Source: Bettongia penicillata ogilbyi (taxonomy: Eukaryota > Chordata > Mammalia > Diprotodontia > Potoroidae). From it: a stretch of 64,000 bases of DNA. The translations under genes and the position numbers were made by a program. Location of the stretch: NCBI GenBank assembly GCA_023548195.1, contig JAJHZJ010000808.1, forward strand, positions 2,213,182 through 2,277,181, read 5' to 3'. Position 1 is the first letter of the stretch, and the number at the start of each line of letters is the position of its first letter. Under the pieces are notes generated by a model that saw nothing but the letters and a program-made list of their open reading frames with translations, did not search any database and was not told the DNA's origin. Shown here one piece after another: positions 21,600 to 32,540 of the stretch.

Positions 21600-21830
21600 T
21601 TCTCCAGATAAAAGGAAAAGCTTTCTAATAATTAGAACTCTCCCCAAAGTTGAATGGTCTGATTCAGGAGGTAGTGGGTTCCACCATTGCCTTTGGACTT
21701 CCATCAGGGACTAGATGATCACTTGTTAAGAGTCATGATGAGAGAGGATTCATGCTTCAGTTAAGAGATGAACAACTGGCCTCTTCCAAATCTGAGATTA
21801 TTATGCCATAATTCTATGGTAAATGTCAAA
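21600..21830 (+). repeat. CR1/L3-type LINE 3' end
   Basis: 'TTGAATGGTCTGATTCAGGA' then 'GGTAGTGGGTTCCACCATTG' and 'GACTAGATGATCACTTGTTA' are the characteristic last 200 bp of CR1 in marsupials. Confidence 0.7.
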
Positions 21831-22424
21831 ATAGGGTGAATCTACATCAATTATATTACAGGAAGATCATACAGATTATAGAGCATGATCAACTTATCAT
21901 GTGATATTTCAAATTAAAACATCAAAAATGTAAAAGAAAAGAATGTACACATTAGAATAATTTTAAAAGTTATGCAAGATGATTTATAGGAAATGCTACA
22001 AATACATATAATTCTAAAAGGTTAAATTCAAAGTGATTCTCAAGAATTATAATCTTGTTAAATTAAAATAATAGTATTGCTCTGTCCTGTAGATTTATTA
22101 ATGAGCCAAGGAGAGCCAGTTTGGTGAAATGCTTGTAACTAGATATCCTGCTGGAAAAAGAGGGGGTGGAGTTTCTGTGGAACCAGATAGAACTGGAACT
22201 TTCTCAGCTGTGTTTGCACTTCAGTTCAGCTCAGTGGAATCTCGAACTTATAATAAAAGCAGATGCCATATTTCTAATAGCCTTTTAGAACCTTACACAC
22301 AGCTTCTCTTTTGTTGTTGAAGGCACTCCTCTTCTTTCAATCATTTTCTGTCTCCTTGTTGACCCCTTTCATCACCAAATCATGCTGATATTTTTCTATA
22401 CAAGTGTCATATGCTTCAAGTCTC
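21831..22424. other. No gene; possible decayed promoter or LTR at 22100-22330
   Basis: 'AACTTATAATAAAAGCAG' near 22246 is TATA-like and follows a GC-richer segment; this resembles LTR or promoter text, but I found no TG...CA ends or second copy. The rest is AT-rich and unnamed. Confidence 0.2.
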
Positions 22425-22570
22425 CCCTCTGACATATACTGACTGTGTGATCCTAGTCCAGTTACTTAAAGTCTCTTTAAGATTGTGAGTTGCAAAGAAA
22501 GTACCAACCTTCATTAGTAGAAGGAGTCTCCTCATCCAAAAATTCTCTATATCATGCAATTCTGGGTACC
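22425..22570 (+). repeat. CORE-SINE fragment (Ther-1/MAR1-like)
   Basis: 'ACTGACTGTGTGATCCTAGT', 'GATTGTGAGTTGCAAAGAAA' and 'AGAAGGAGTCTCCTCATCCA' parallel the copy at 9145-9320. Confidence 0.6.
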
Positions 22571-22764
22571 GTCCCTCTCCCTACCCTTAACCATAACATA
22601 GAGTAGTCTTATCTGATCATTCCCATTGCTATATCCTCTGGTGTAAGGCCCACTCCCTTTATATTTAAGTAGATACAAGAAGCTCTTTATTAGAATTCCT
22701 GTCCCCTCCCAAGAACAAAAGATCTTCCATCACTAGTCTATATCACCGAGACTAATCCCCTAGT

Positions 22765-22900
22765 TTAATAGAGGAGTAAACTGAGGCCCAGAGCGGTGAG
22801 TCAAATTATCCAAAATTGTCAACAAGGTTGTAGGGCTAGGAATAGATCCCAGGCCCACTTATTCCTACTTGACTGGTTCTCCAGGTCCTCACGAATCACC
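22765..22900 (-). repeat. MIR-like fragment
   Basis: 'AGAGGAGTAAACTGAGGCCC' and 'GGAATAGATCCCAGGCCCAC', reversed MIR. Confidence 0.55.
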
Positions 22901-23032
22901 TTTCTGAAGCTATTTTCAAACCATAGGACTCTATGTATCAAAATACTGACATGGTCCCTAAAGATCTTGTCTATCCCTTTATATTGCAAGATTCTTGACA
23001 GCAGAAACTGTATGGTCTGTCCATTTTATAAA

Positions 23033-23067
23033 ACACGCATGCACACACACACATGCATGTGTGTGTA
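23033..23067. repeat. Self-complementary (CA)n/(TG)n tract
   Basis: Alternating purine-pyrimidine run that switches from CACACA to TGTGTG around a central CATGCATG, so the whole is a near-palindrome. Confidence 0.8.
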
Positions 23068-23119
23068 TAACCTTCTGAAAAGTGAACTCCCAGTAAACAT
23101 TGACCTTCTGGATGGTGCT

Positions 23120-23300
23120 AAATACAGTTTGTCATGGAGAAAGAGAAGTGAACTCAAAGTCAAGGGTTCAAGATCTAGCTCTCCTACCAACCAACTAACT
23201 GTGTGACCTTGGGCAAATGCCTTAGCCTCTTTGTGTCTCAGTTTCATCAACTGTCAAAAAAGGGGGTCTAAGTAGATGACTTCTAAGCTTTCACTACGTA
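23120..23300 (+). repeat. MIR
   Basis: 'GTCAAGGGTTCAAGATCTAG', 'AACTGTGTGACCTTGGGCAA', 'TGTCTCAGTTTCATCAACTG' in MIR order. Confidence 0.7.
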
Positions 23301-23389
23301 TAAATGAAGACTAGAAATTTAAAAAATCTGAAACCCACTTTTCTGATCATTTTCAGCTGCTATTGTCTTCCTCTCTGAGTTTAACTTCC

Positions 23390-23545
23390 ATCTGCTCTGT
23401 GTAGTTATTGATATGTTGTCTTCTCCGTTAGAACATAAGGTCCTTCTGGGCAATGGCTGGTCTCATCTTTCTTTGGACACACAACACTCAGCATAGTGCC
23501 TGGCAATGCTTCATAAACTCTTCTTGACTGACTAATGAATCCTCA
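23390..23545 (+). repeat. L2 3' end
   Basis: 'TTAGAACATAAGGTCCTTCT', 'CAGCATAGTGCCTGGCAATG', then 'CTTGACTGACTAATG'. Confidence 0.65.
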
Positions 23546-23599
23546 GTACCTGACAGATTATTCTCATCTGCCGGGATTCATCAATGACCAAAACTGCAC

Positions 23600-23720
23600 A
23601 TATTAATAAAACAAATAAGTATTTATCGTGTGCCAGGGACTATACTTGGCCTTGGAAATACAAAGACTAAAATGAAACAATCCTTCCCTAGAGGACTTTA
23701 TATTCTATCCTAGGAGTCTA
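23600..23720 (-). repeat. L2 3' end
   Basis: 'AAGTATTTATCGTGTGCCAG', 'GGAAATACAAAGACTAAAAT' are the reversed L2 terminus. Confidence 0.65.
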
Positions 23721-23875
23721 TCTTTCTTTATCTATGTATGTATAAGTATATATATGTATATTTACATTGCACACATATACATATTACTATAGCTATACAT
23801 GCATACTATACCTATGTATATATCTATCTATGTCTATATAAAAATATGCCTACATATCTATGTCTACATGTCAAG
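23720..23875. repeat. TATG/TATC microsatellite
   Basis: Diverged TATCTATG, TATATGTATA and CTATCTATC units. Confidence 0.7.
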
Positions 23876-24000
23876 TTATCATTCAGACAGGAATTGCTGA
23901 GAGCAAAGTTTATGAGGGAAGAAGGAAAATGATGCTAAGATAAAAGAATTTATTGCTGGGTTTTGGTAGATAATTCAGTGAAAGGGCAATGAAGAAGCTA
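23855..24000. repeat. Dispersed direct repeat, copy 1
   Basis: Shares 'GAGAGCAAAGTTTATGAGGG'-type text, 'TCATTCAGACAGG' and a 'TTTATTGCTGG' end with 25140-25275, about 1.3 kb away in the same orientation. Both copies follow a TATG-type microsatellite and L2-like text. Confidence 0.55.
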
Positions 24001-24960
24001 CTAACCACAAGGTCTAGAAATAGTACATCAAGCTCACACCCAAAGGTACAACATGCAAGCTGCTCACAGAATTTTTTTTTAAATCTTACTAGCTAAGCTT
24101 CCTAAGTTAGTGGTATTTGGATCCTTCTATTTTCCCTGAGGTTTTTGCCATGAAGCACACATTATTAGGCAGAAGCTTTTGGTGTCTTCAGTTGTCCCAA
24201 AGAGGAAATGCAACCTCTCTGAGTTGAAGGCATTTTGGGGGATTTCCTCCATCAGTAAACAAATTAATAGGCACCAAGATAATTTTTTTTTTTAATGTTC
24301 TTCTGACAATGTCTGGAGAGAGGCTGAATGGAAAGGTACTTTTCCCAAATAACTTCCTATTTAAAAAAAATATTTTATTGATGCTCTCTTTATTTTACAA
24401 ACTCATTTATTTCCAAAGACCCTTCTCTAGGGAGACCTCACTCACCCTAACAGAGAAGTACAGTTAACAGAGCAACACACTGTATTCTTATTCTGCATAA
24501 GCAATGTAATAATCACTGTCAGGCTCTGACTTCATGATTGGTCCCTGGATGGGATCAGAATGCCATGATCTTTCCATGTCTTTTTTTTTTTTTGCATTAA
24601 TGTGGACATGTAAATTGTTCTACTGGTTCTGCTTACTGGCATCTGAACCAATTACTTATCTTCCCATTTTTCTGAGTTCCTCATATTTTCCAAGTGTCTT
24701 TCAGCCTAAGCCCTTCCACCCATGTGAGAATTCATCCAACCAAAGGCAACATTTCAATTTATTTCAATAAACATTTAATGAACATTTATCATAGGGGACA
24801 CAGACAAGAAGAATAATGTTGATATTAACCACATTCAAGATGATATACACTATTCTTGTTTTCATACACAATCTTCCTTTTTCTTTTGTATATGGAAATA
24901 TTCATGTTTGCTGATGACTTTTAAGTTCATATTTTAAAATATTATTTTAAATAAATGCTT
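24001..24960. other. No gene recognised
   Basis: Nothing nameable. The block 24410-24560 with 'TCTGCATAAGCAATGTAATA' looks unique and might be conserved, without proof. T-runs at 24280 and 24582. Confidence 0.35.
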
Positions 24961-25049
24961 ACTATGTACACTGGGATAGCTTGAGAATACAGAATTGAAT
25001 CGACAGTCACTGGTCTCGAGAAGTGACTTCAGATGGACTTGAAGGGGTG

Positions 25050-25110
25050 CATATTACATGCATATATATATGAATATATGCGTGGGTGTGCCCATATACA
25101 TATGTATACA
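25050..25110. repeat. TATA/CATA microsatellite
   Basis: 'GCATATATATATGAATATAT' and 'CATATACATATGTATACACA' runs preceding copy 2 of the direct repeat. Confidence 0.6.
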
Positions 25111-25139
25111 CATCTTTCTATATCTCTATGTCCATTTGT

Positions 25140-25275
25140 GTTCATATCTATATCTACATGTAAAGTCATCATTCAGATGGGAAACACTGAAAGCAAAGTT
25201 TATGAGGGAACAGGGAAAACAGCCCTAAGACAAGAGCATTTATTGCTAGCAGATAATTGGGTGTTATCAGAGTTC
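25140..25275. repeat. Dispersed direct repeat, copy 2
   Basis: 'TCATTCAGATGGGAAACACT', 'GAAAGCAAAGTTTATGAGGG', 'ACAAGAGCATTTATTGCTAG' parallel copy 1 at 23855-24000. Confidence 0.55.
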
Positions 25276-25329
25276 AACGTTGAAGAGGAGAGGAAAAACA
25301 TTCTAGGGACACTGTTCTAAGTAATAGCC

Positions 25330-25725
25330 TGTGGAAGGGGTTAATGAATATTTTTAAGAAGAGTCACATGACCAGATCTATGTACATCAGTGTTGGAAGG
25401 AACCTTGAGATCACCTCATCAAAGCCCATTCCTTTCACGTTTATGGAGCACTGGAGAGTTTAGTTTACCTGCTGTTTTCTTTGTGGCAACTTTGTCATAA
25501 GGAGCTCATAGAGATAAGAAAGCAGATAAATGGGTCAGGGCCTCCATGACCATGGTAATGGGCTGGGGAGCAGAGGGGGTAGAAAAAGTGATTTCTGTGC
25601 TTCCAAGTCCTGCTTGGATACCTCATCACAGTATAAAGGTGACTTTGGATTCTTTAAGGCCTTGTGGGCAAAGCTTAAACTCTAGCAGGTTCTTCCATGC
25701 TGGAAGGCTTCAATACTCTAGGACG
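25330..25725. other. No gene recognised
   Basis: A MIR-like scrap near 25385-25440 ('GGAAGGAACCTTGAGATCAC'). The 80-codon frame at 25546-25788 runs into the neighbouring MITE and is not a gene. Confidence 0.4.
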
Positions 25726-25726
25726 G

Positions 25727-25940
25727 AGATATCAGACATATGGCTTGCAGAAAGCCTGTGGCTCACAACCCTCCTGAGTTCTGCCTAAACCAAATTAAAA
25801 TGTAACCGGGAAATAAATAAATATGTAATAAAACATAAATAATACTAACATGTGGTTTTCTAAGTCAACATGAGAACCACAGGGATCCTTAAGTCCTGGT
25901 TAGCTTCCCCTGTTTCTATTTGACTTTGATATCACTGGTC
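25727..25940 (-). mobile_element. Short DNA transposon (MITE), family C
   Basis: 'GATATCAGACATATGGC' at the left, 'ACATGTGGTTTTCTAAGTCA' inside, 'GTTTCTATTTGACTTTGATA' at the right; the most complete of the three copies. Confidence 0.65.
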
Positions 25941-26009
25941 AGGGGGACAGATTAAATCTGCTATCTGAGAATCTAAGTATGAAAAGCCTTTTCACCAACA
26001 GAGAGTCAT

Positions 26010-26245
26010 GTAAGATCACAGATAGAGCACTAGAACTCAAGTCATAAGACTTACGTACAAATCCTGACTGATATTTACTAGCTATGTGGCCATAGGTAAG
26101 TCACTTATTTCCTCATCTGTAAAATGCAGACAATTATTCCTATAGTCCCTTTGTCATAGAATTGTTGTAAAGCTTAGAAAAGCTAATGTATATAAAGTGT
26201 ATTGAAAACTGTAAAGTGCTATGTGAATGTCGTTATCACTACCTA
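26010..26245 (+). repeat. MIR, near full length
   Basis: 'GATAGAGCACTAGAACTCAA', 'CATAGGTAAGTCACTTATTT', 'CCTCATCTGTAAAATGCAGA', ending 'AAAGTGCTATGTGAATGTCG'. Confidence 0.7.
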
Positions 26246-26424
26246 GGAGGTGGTGAATGCTTTGACGCTGATAACCCATGGAAATGAAGAAAAAGAAAAA
26301 GTGATTTTAAATTTTTCTTAGCTCTCAGAGTGGTTGATAGGGAAGCAAAGGGTCGTAAGAATCACTGAATGTTAAGATTATCTATAAATGTTAAGTTAGT
26401 TGCTGATATCCTGATGAGATTATA

Positions 26425-26446
26425 TGTGAGTGTGTGTGTGTGTGTT
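26425..26446. repeat. (GT)n microsatellite
   Basis: Uninterrupted GTGTGT run after GTGA. Confidence 0.9.
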
Positions 26447-26499
26447 TTATATAGTGCTTTGCAGACCCTAAAGCACTATAGAAATATTAGTTAATCCAC

Positions 26500-26590
26500 C
26501 AATCGACAACCATTTATTAAGTGCTTACTGTGTTCCTGGCACATAATCAAGTAAGCATTGGGGTTTTAATGAAAGGACAACAATAGCGCC
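26500..26590 (-). repeat. L2 3' end
   Basis: 'CCATTTATTAAGTGCTTACT' then 'GTGTTCCTGGCACATAATCA'. Confidence 0.7.
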
Positions 26591-26754
26591 ATCTTATCCA
26601 GCAAAAAAGATTGAGAAGTAGCAGTCAGGTGAAAAGAGAAGCAGCCACAAAAAAATCTGAGCTGGACACAGTCTCCAGCAGGAGAGAGTGATTGCCAATG
26701 TCAAATATTAGAGAGGGAAAGAAGGTTAAATTCAAACCAAAAAAGGCCATTTGG

Positions 26755-27390
26755 CAATTCATAAGTCAATCAAACGTAAGTATTTATTAGGTACCTACTA
26801 CGTGAAAAGTTCAGTGCCTGAGAAATCACGGGGAACTTCAGGAAGAGCAGTTTCACTTAAGTGAGATGCCTCATTTCAAGGTTCTGAAAAATTAGAGATA
26901 AGAAGTGAAAGTAACAAAAGTAAGCAGCTTTTTCTAAGAGTTTAACTGAGAAACGGAAGAGTGATATAAGATGATAGCTATAAGGGATGGTAGGGTCAAT
27001 TGGAAGTTGTTTTTTTTTTAGGATGAAATAGACCTGGGCGTACTTGTAGGCAATAGGAAATGAGTCAGTAGATAGAGAGGGATTAAAGATGGGGGAGGAA
27101 GGGAGAGAGTTTGTCTGCCAGAAGAGAAGGGAGAGAGATAAGATCAAGCATATAATTGAAGTGGTTGGCCTTTATGAGGAGAAGGGCCATTTATTCATCA
27201 GAAGCTGCAGAAATGGGAGAGAGAATGAGGTTTTGAGTTGTGAGATTTAGAATAACAGGGAAGAAAGAGATGAGATTTTTAAAAATTATTTTTTTTGTAA
27301 TAGACCACAACTTTACCAATACAAATTTGCTTTAAAGGTAGAAAGAATACAATATCCAGTCGTGTAGTTTATTATAAAAATTGTTCAGCA
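26755..27390 (-). repeat. L2-type remnant, then unnamed sequence
   Basis: 'AAGTATTTATTAGGTACCTA' at 26779 is the reversed L2 terminus. Purine-rich text to about 27290 resembles the internal part of the same LINE but is too decayed to be sure. A 96-codon minus frame (26857-27147) has no motif. Confidence 0.4.
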
Positions 27391-27399
27391 GAACAATAT

Positions 27400-28200
27400 G
27401 CAACTTTAAAGTCTCCTAACAAGGCATCTTCTTTTATGTATAAGTTAAAGTCATAGAAGGGTCCTTGATGGATTCTTTATCAAGAGACCTTGGACTCATC
27501 CACGGGAAGATGTCTGGAGTAGAATCCAAATTGAATAAGGATTCCCTATTTATACATGGTTAAGAGCTCCCAAATATCCTGTTCGTGAGTGACAATGTGC
27601 TATAATATATTAAAGGGTTTCACTAATGAGATTCAAAATTTCTTAAAATATATTGGCTTGACAATTCATATAGGGAAAATTGAATGGATAAAAAAAACCT
27701 ATTGTCAAAACTGCAGGTAAAATTATATCAATCAGTTCATATATCTGGGGCAGGCACTACATATAGCCAAAGAATTAGGCCCAGAATTGAATAAGAATTC
27801 ATTTGTGAACTTACACAGATTTCTAAAGTTCCCTAGTTGTTTCCCAGTATCTCTATTTTTAATTTAAATATTCTCTTATGATGCTGTATGTTTGTGAATC
27901 TTGGAAAACCATAAATTCTGAAGAATTAAAAGGCTGGATGATACAAAGGTAAATAGAGATGCATGGTGGGTCTAAGTAGACTTCAGCACATCTCCTCTAG
28001 TGACTTACTTGCATGAAGTAGAATAAGGGGTATAAGTTAGTGGGTATATATAATATATAACTGGAAAAACTGGGTGGATTCATCGTATAGCAAAAGTAAA
28101 TAATAAGAAAAGGAAAGCCTGGGATCAATGAAATACAAGAAGTTCTAAAGAGAGGCCTCTAGTAAACTGGGCATATTCTTTCTGGAAGATCTATGGGAAA
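27400..28200 (+). pseudogene. RTE-clade LINE reverse-transcriptase remnant
   Basis: Conceptual plus-strand reading in shifting frames gives the C-terminal half of an RTE-type RT. There is a 'SDNVL' version of the xxDDIVL motif near 27584, then VKLY followed by a YLGQALxxxxxxGPE-like section (27715-27790), then the Y/CETW-like region near 27880-27910. Parallel reading of the better-preserved copy at 62.8-63.5 kb supports this. Stops and frameshifts throughout. Confidence 0.7.
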
Positions 28201-28239
28201 TAAAACCAAGGACACAAATTACTGTGGGAGAGCAGGCAA

Positions 28240-28640
28240 AATATGTACTGTTGGTGGAGCTATGAATTGTTCAAATAATTCTGAAAAGTAATTTGGAACT
28301 ATACCCCTCAAAAATCAATAAACTGTTTTAACTCTTTGACCCAGTGATACCACTACTATATGCATATATCCCAAAGAAGTCTAAGAGAGAAAGAAAAGAT
28401 TCATACACACAAAATTTATTTATCATGAAACTTTTATTATAGCTAACAAATGGGGAAAAAATATGAGCCCAAAAGAAATTATATGATAAATTAGAAAAAA
28501 CTGGAGCACTTATATACACTGATGCAAAGTGAAATTAACAGAACCAGAACAATTTATGTGATAATCATAATAAAAAGAAAATAACTTTGACAGATTTCAT
28601 AACTCAAGTCAATACAGTAACCAATCATGAATTCAGAAAC
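28240..28640 (+). repeat. L1 3' UTR fragment
   Basis: 'GTGGAGCTATGAATTGTTCA', 'CCAGTGATACCACTACTATA', 'CACTGATGCAAAGTGAAATT' in L1 3' UTR order; older than the 19.3-kb copy. Confidence 0.7.
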
Positions 28641-28699
28641 TTGTTGATGAAGCATGCCTCCCACCTTCTGGCAAACAGATGATGAATTAGAGGTACCAA

Positions 28700-28800
28700 A
28701 TGAGATAAATATCAAATCAATACACATTTAAGCACTCACTATTTTGCAAGCACTTTGCTAAGCATGGAGAATATAAATATGAGCTCCCTCAAGGAGCTTA
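28700..28800 (-). repeat. L2 3' end
   Basis: 'CAAGCACTTTGCTAAGCATG' and 'CTCCCTCAAGGAGCTTACCT'. Confidence 0.65.
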
Positions 28801-29695
28801 CCTTCCAATGAGAGGAGATACCATATCAAATGGAGCTGGAAAAGGTGGTGGATGGGGATGGTACCTATCTAAGAACATGATGGCAAAGTCCAAAGAATGA
28901 AGGATGGCTACTTTGGACCCTTCCTCAAAATTGAGGTAAAAGAAGAACTCACCGATGAGAGATGGAGACCACAGAGGTGGAGGAAGAGGGGTGGTAGAAA
29001 TATCTGGAGAGTGAAGCATGTATTTTCATATATGACCAATATGTTGATTTGACCATACTTATTTATTACAAGGAAAAGATTCTACTTGACAGGTGGGACA
29101 TGGAGTGAGTTAATGGATAGTAAGAAAGAAGAGGAAAAAGAAAAGTACATCAGTAAAACATTTAAAAATTAAAAGAATTTCTAGGCCATGTGACAAACAA
29201 AATATAAGACTAGAAATTCTCCCTAGGCCCTATTAACTCTCAAAAAAAAAAAAAAAGGAGGAATCATATTCCAGAGGTAAAGAAATTAGAGCTAAATTTA
29301 AAAGGCAAGAAAGTGAGTTCCTTAATAAGGATTAACCCTGGAGAAATCCTTAATGTATTCACTCAACATCTCTCTCCTATAAGCCTCTGTACTTCAGAAG
29401 GAGTGCACAAGCTTATCTTGGACTTGGACCTGCATGGATGCAATTCTGACTCCAGACACTACTGACACATCTCCTTCTCTGCCTGCCCTACTGCCTCATT
29501 GCAATAAACAATAGGCCCTGACTCTGCCCAGACCTCCGAGGAGGAAGCGTGGGCAGAAATTAAGCTTCTTTTTTGCTGAGGCAGGTCCTAGATTAAGGAA
29601 CTCCAAAGATTCAGAGACTCTACCTGGAACATCCATCCTGTCCTTCCTAGCCCTATAAAAAGTAACAGATGCTCATTCAACTCAGTCAGAGAACC
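28801..29695. other. No gene recognised
   Basis: About 0.9 kb. A15 run at 29240. 'CTATAAAAAGTAACAG' near 29653 is TATA-like and precedes the L1 ORF1 remnant, but I have no further evidence of a promoter or LTR. Confidence 0.35.
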
Positions 29696-29699
29696 AAAG

Positions 29700-30660
29700 A
29701 GTAGAGGGATCTCGAGCAGGTGGGCAGTGTTTTTGGTGCAATGGACCTGTAGAAAAGGGACTGAAATTTACCTGAAACAAGTCCTAGTCCCCCAAAAGCT
29801 ATTAAGAGCAGGACGCAAGATGAGAAATAAAACATACAATGTGGGAGAAAGTGAAGGCAACTGTATAGTCCAGTCCTGGAAATGTAACCACCATCAAAGG
29901 GAAAGGAATCAGAAAGTGAAAAATAGGGAAATATTTTCTAAAAATTCTTTTTTGCTAAAATACTTGAGATTTCAAGAGGAAGAAAATTTAGTTAAAAACC
30001 TTAAAGACAAGCAGACAAGTCAACAGAGAGTATAGTAAAATCAGAAGAAAGGATGGGCATAAATTTTCAAAAAGATTGCAAAGCCTTCAATTGCTATTAC
30101 AAGACAAAGGAAACTGAACCGATAGCTGATAGAAAGAAAACCTAAACCTTATAGAATTTGAGAAGAGTAAGGAACAACATCAAAATATTACAGAATGTCT
30201 CAAAATAGAAACGAAATCCATAAAGAAAAAGTTAGAAAAGTTGAGATGGCAGAACTGATAAACTTCATCTCAGAAATAATTAGCAAAGGAGAAAAACTTG
30301 AATCCATGATAGCATGTTTCACCAAAGAAGTGAAAAATATAATAACATTTGAAAAGCAAAAATCCTGAAGCACTATCTAGAAGAAAGAGTCATAAAAGCC
30401 AATAATATAAAAAGAAAACATGGTCTCTATACTTGCAAGAAACATTGATTTCAAAGACAGGATACTCAGGAACAACTTAACCAAAGATCTTCTCAAATGA
30501 TATGAAAAAAAGCCTATAAACGCTATGATTCAGAAAACAATATAAGAAAATTGTCTAGAACTTCAAATACAGAAAATAAAATACTCATAGAAAGAATCCA
30601 CAGATCACATCCAAAAAACCCCCACCAAAACTCTACATTTCAAGCTACAAGACACATGGT
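29700..30660 (+). pseudogene. Decayed L1/HAL1 ORF1
   Basis: A- and G-rich plus-strand text with broken frames. The clearest part, 30551-30660, reads ILIERIHRSHPKNPHQ followed by a THRMVVK-like end, aligning with the SIERIHRSPPERDP / NIVAKF section of the intact ORF1 (codons near 218-242 of the frame at 5042-6073). Upstream, K/E-rich text fits the coiled coil. Cut at 30.66 kb by a minus-strand L1. Confidence 0.65.
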
Positions 30661-30666
30661 GGTTAA

Positions 30667-31790
30667 ACATATTCATTTATTTATTTTTCACATAATAACT
30701 ATTTTAAAATTAATCTCCCTTGACCTGTTCCCCAATGAGCAATTATTTTAAGATCCTTTAATACATATCTATATAGTCCCTCAGAACAAACTCCCACATT
30801 AGTCTTGTCCCAGAATGTATATCTTTTTCTGCATCTCAAGTTCATCATCTCTCTGTCAGGAGGTAAGTGTGTGTAAGTGTGAACTACACTTAGTACCTTA
30901 GTAAATCGTAAATGTAGATTCTTTTCCTGTTTCCTTAATTTCTTTGGGGACACAAACCAATAAAAGCATAGTTGAGTCAATGGGTATGCAAAATTTGGTG
31001 ACTTTCTAGGCATAGTTCCAAATTGTTTTTCCACAATGGCTGAACCAGTTCACAACTCAACCAACAGTGTACTAGTGTGCCTGTTTTCCCACAGATTCCC
31101 TAATATTTTTCATTTTTCTCTTTTTTCGTCTTTACCAGTCTGAGAAATGTGAGTAGGAACCTCAAAGATGTTTTGATTTCCATTTCTCTAATTATTAGTG
31201 ATTTAGAATATTTTTGCATAGGATTACTGAATGCTTGGATTTTTTTTCCTTTGAACTTCATATCCTTTCATCATTTATCCATTGGAAATGGCTCAGTGTT
31301 ATGTGAATCAGTTCCTTATATATCTTGGAACTGAGATCTTTATCAGAGAAAATTGTTACAGCGATTTCCTCCAGTTACCAGTTTCCTCCTAATTTTTGCT
31401 ACATTATGTTTACTTCTGCCAAAACTTTTATTTTATAAAATTAAAAGTATTCATCTTAACCTCCTGTGATCCTCTCTATCATTTATTTTGCCATGAAATC
31501 TTTCCCTCTCCATAAATCGGAAAACTAAATGTCTTCCTTGTTTATGATATGACCTTTTATACATAGGTTACATACCTATGTAGGAGCTTATCTTGGTGTA
31601 CAGTACAATTTGTTGGACCATGCCTAATTTCTACCAGACTACTGTTCAGTTTTCTTAGGAGATTTTTATTAAATTGTTCATCTTCCCTCCTTTAATTGGG
31701 ATCAAATGTTTTGCTGTTATTTTTGTTTTCTTCTGAATGTAGTTAGTGTACCTAATCTGCTCCATTTCTAAATCTCTCTTTTTAAAAAAT
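30667..31790 (-). mobile_element. L1 3' end and ORF2 C-terminus, minus strand
   Basis: Plus strand shows reversed L1: 'ATAGTTCCAAATTGTTTTTC' (31012), 'CCACAATGGCTGAACCAGTT', 'CCATTTCTCTAATTATTAGT', and then ORF2 C-terminal antisense 'TGGACCATGCCTAATTTCTA' near 31616 and 'AGTGTACCTAATCTGCTCCA' near 31747. Non-coding. Confidence 0.75.
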
Positions 31791-31799
31791 GAGTGTCAA

Positions 31800-32540
31800 A
31801 TCATCTTACTAAATATTGTTTTGTAATTCTCATTAGGGACTGTACCAATATAATAAAAATGATAATGCTACTAAAGTTGATTTACAAACAGTGCTATAAC
31901 AATTAAGCTACAAAGAAATCTTTATAGAACTAAATAAAATAATAAAATTCATTTGGAGTAATAATAAATCAAGAATATCAAGAAAAATAATTAAAAAGAT
32001 TAAAAATTGTATTATAAAGTATGTCATCAAAATTATTTGATAGATTTAAGAAATATTAAAGTAGATCAATGAGACAGACTAGAAAAAAGAGAATCAGAAA
32101 TATTGAACTCAACAATTACTGATGTTCAATAATCCCTAAACAAGTAGGCTTAGACCAGCATCTTATCCCAGATTCCACAGAGTTAAACTATATTAATGAT
32201 TTGCATTTATAAAATGCAATTATTATATATAATATAATATAATGATTTGCATCATCATTTTTGCAATCCTCATAATTAAAAGTTAGAAGAGAAGTAGATT
32301 ATATGCCTTTTACAACTATGAATAAGGGGAAGAATTTTTGTCAAACAAGGGATACAGACTGTTCCAAAAGATAAAATAGATGAGTTTTATTACATGGGAC
32401 TGATAAGGTCTTGCACAAAGAAAATTAATAAAATGAGAACATGAACAAAAGCAGTTGATTGGGAAAAATATCTTTGTATAAAATATTTTTGATAAGCATT
32501 TGATATCTGAAATTTATAGACAGATAAATATGTAAGATGA
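31800..32540 (+). pseudogene. L1 ORF2 C-terminal region, plus strand
   Basis: 'ATAAAATTCATTTGGAGTAA', 'CATCAAAATTATTTGATAGA', 'CTTAGACCAGCATCTTATCC', 'CACAAAGAAAATTAATAAAA' and 'GAAAAATATCTTTGTATAAA' are consecutive pieces of the L1 ORF2 3' third, now full of stops. It faces the preceding minus-strand L1 and overlaps it in element coordinates. Confidence 0.7.

Noticed and set aside
22100..22330. Solo LTR
   Set aside because: A TATA-like motif only; no TG...CA termini, duplication or second copy in the window.
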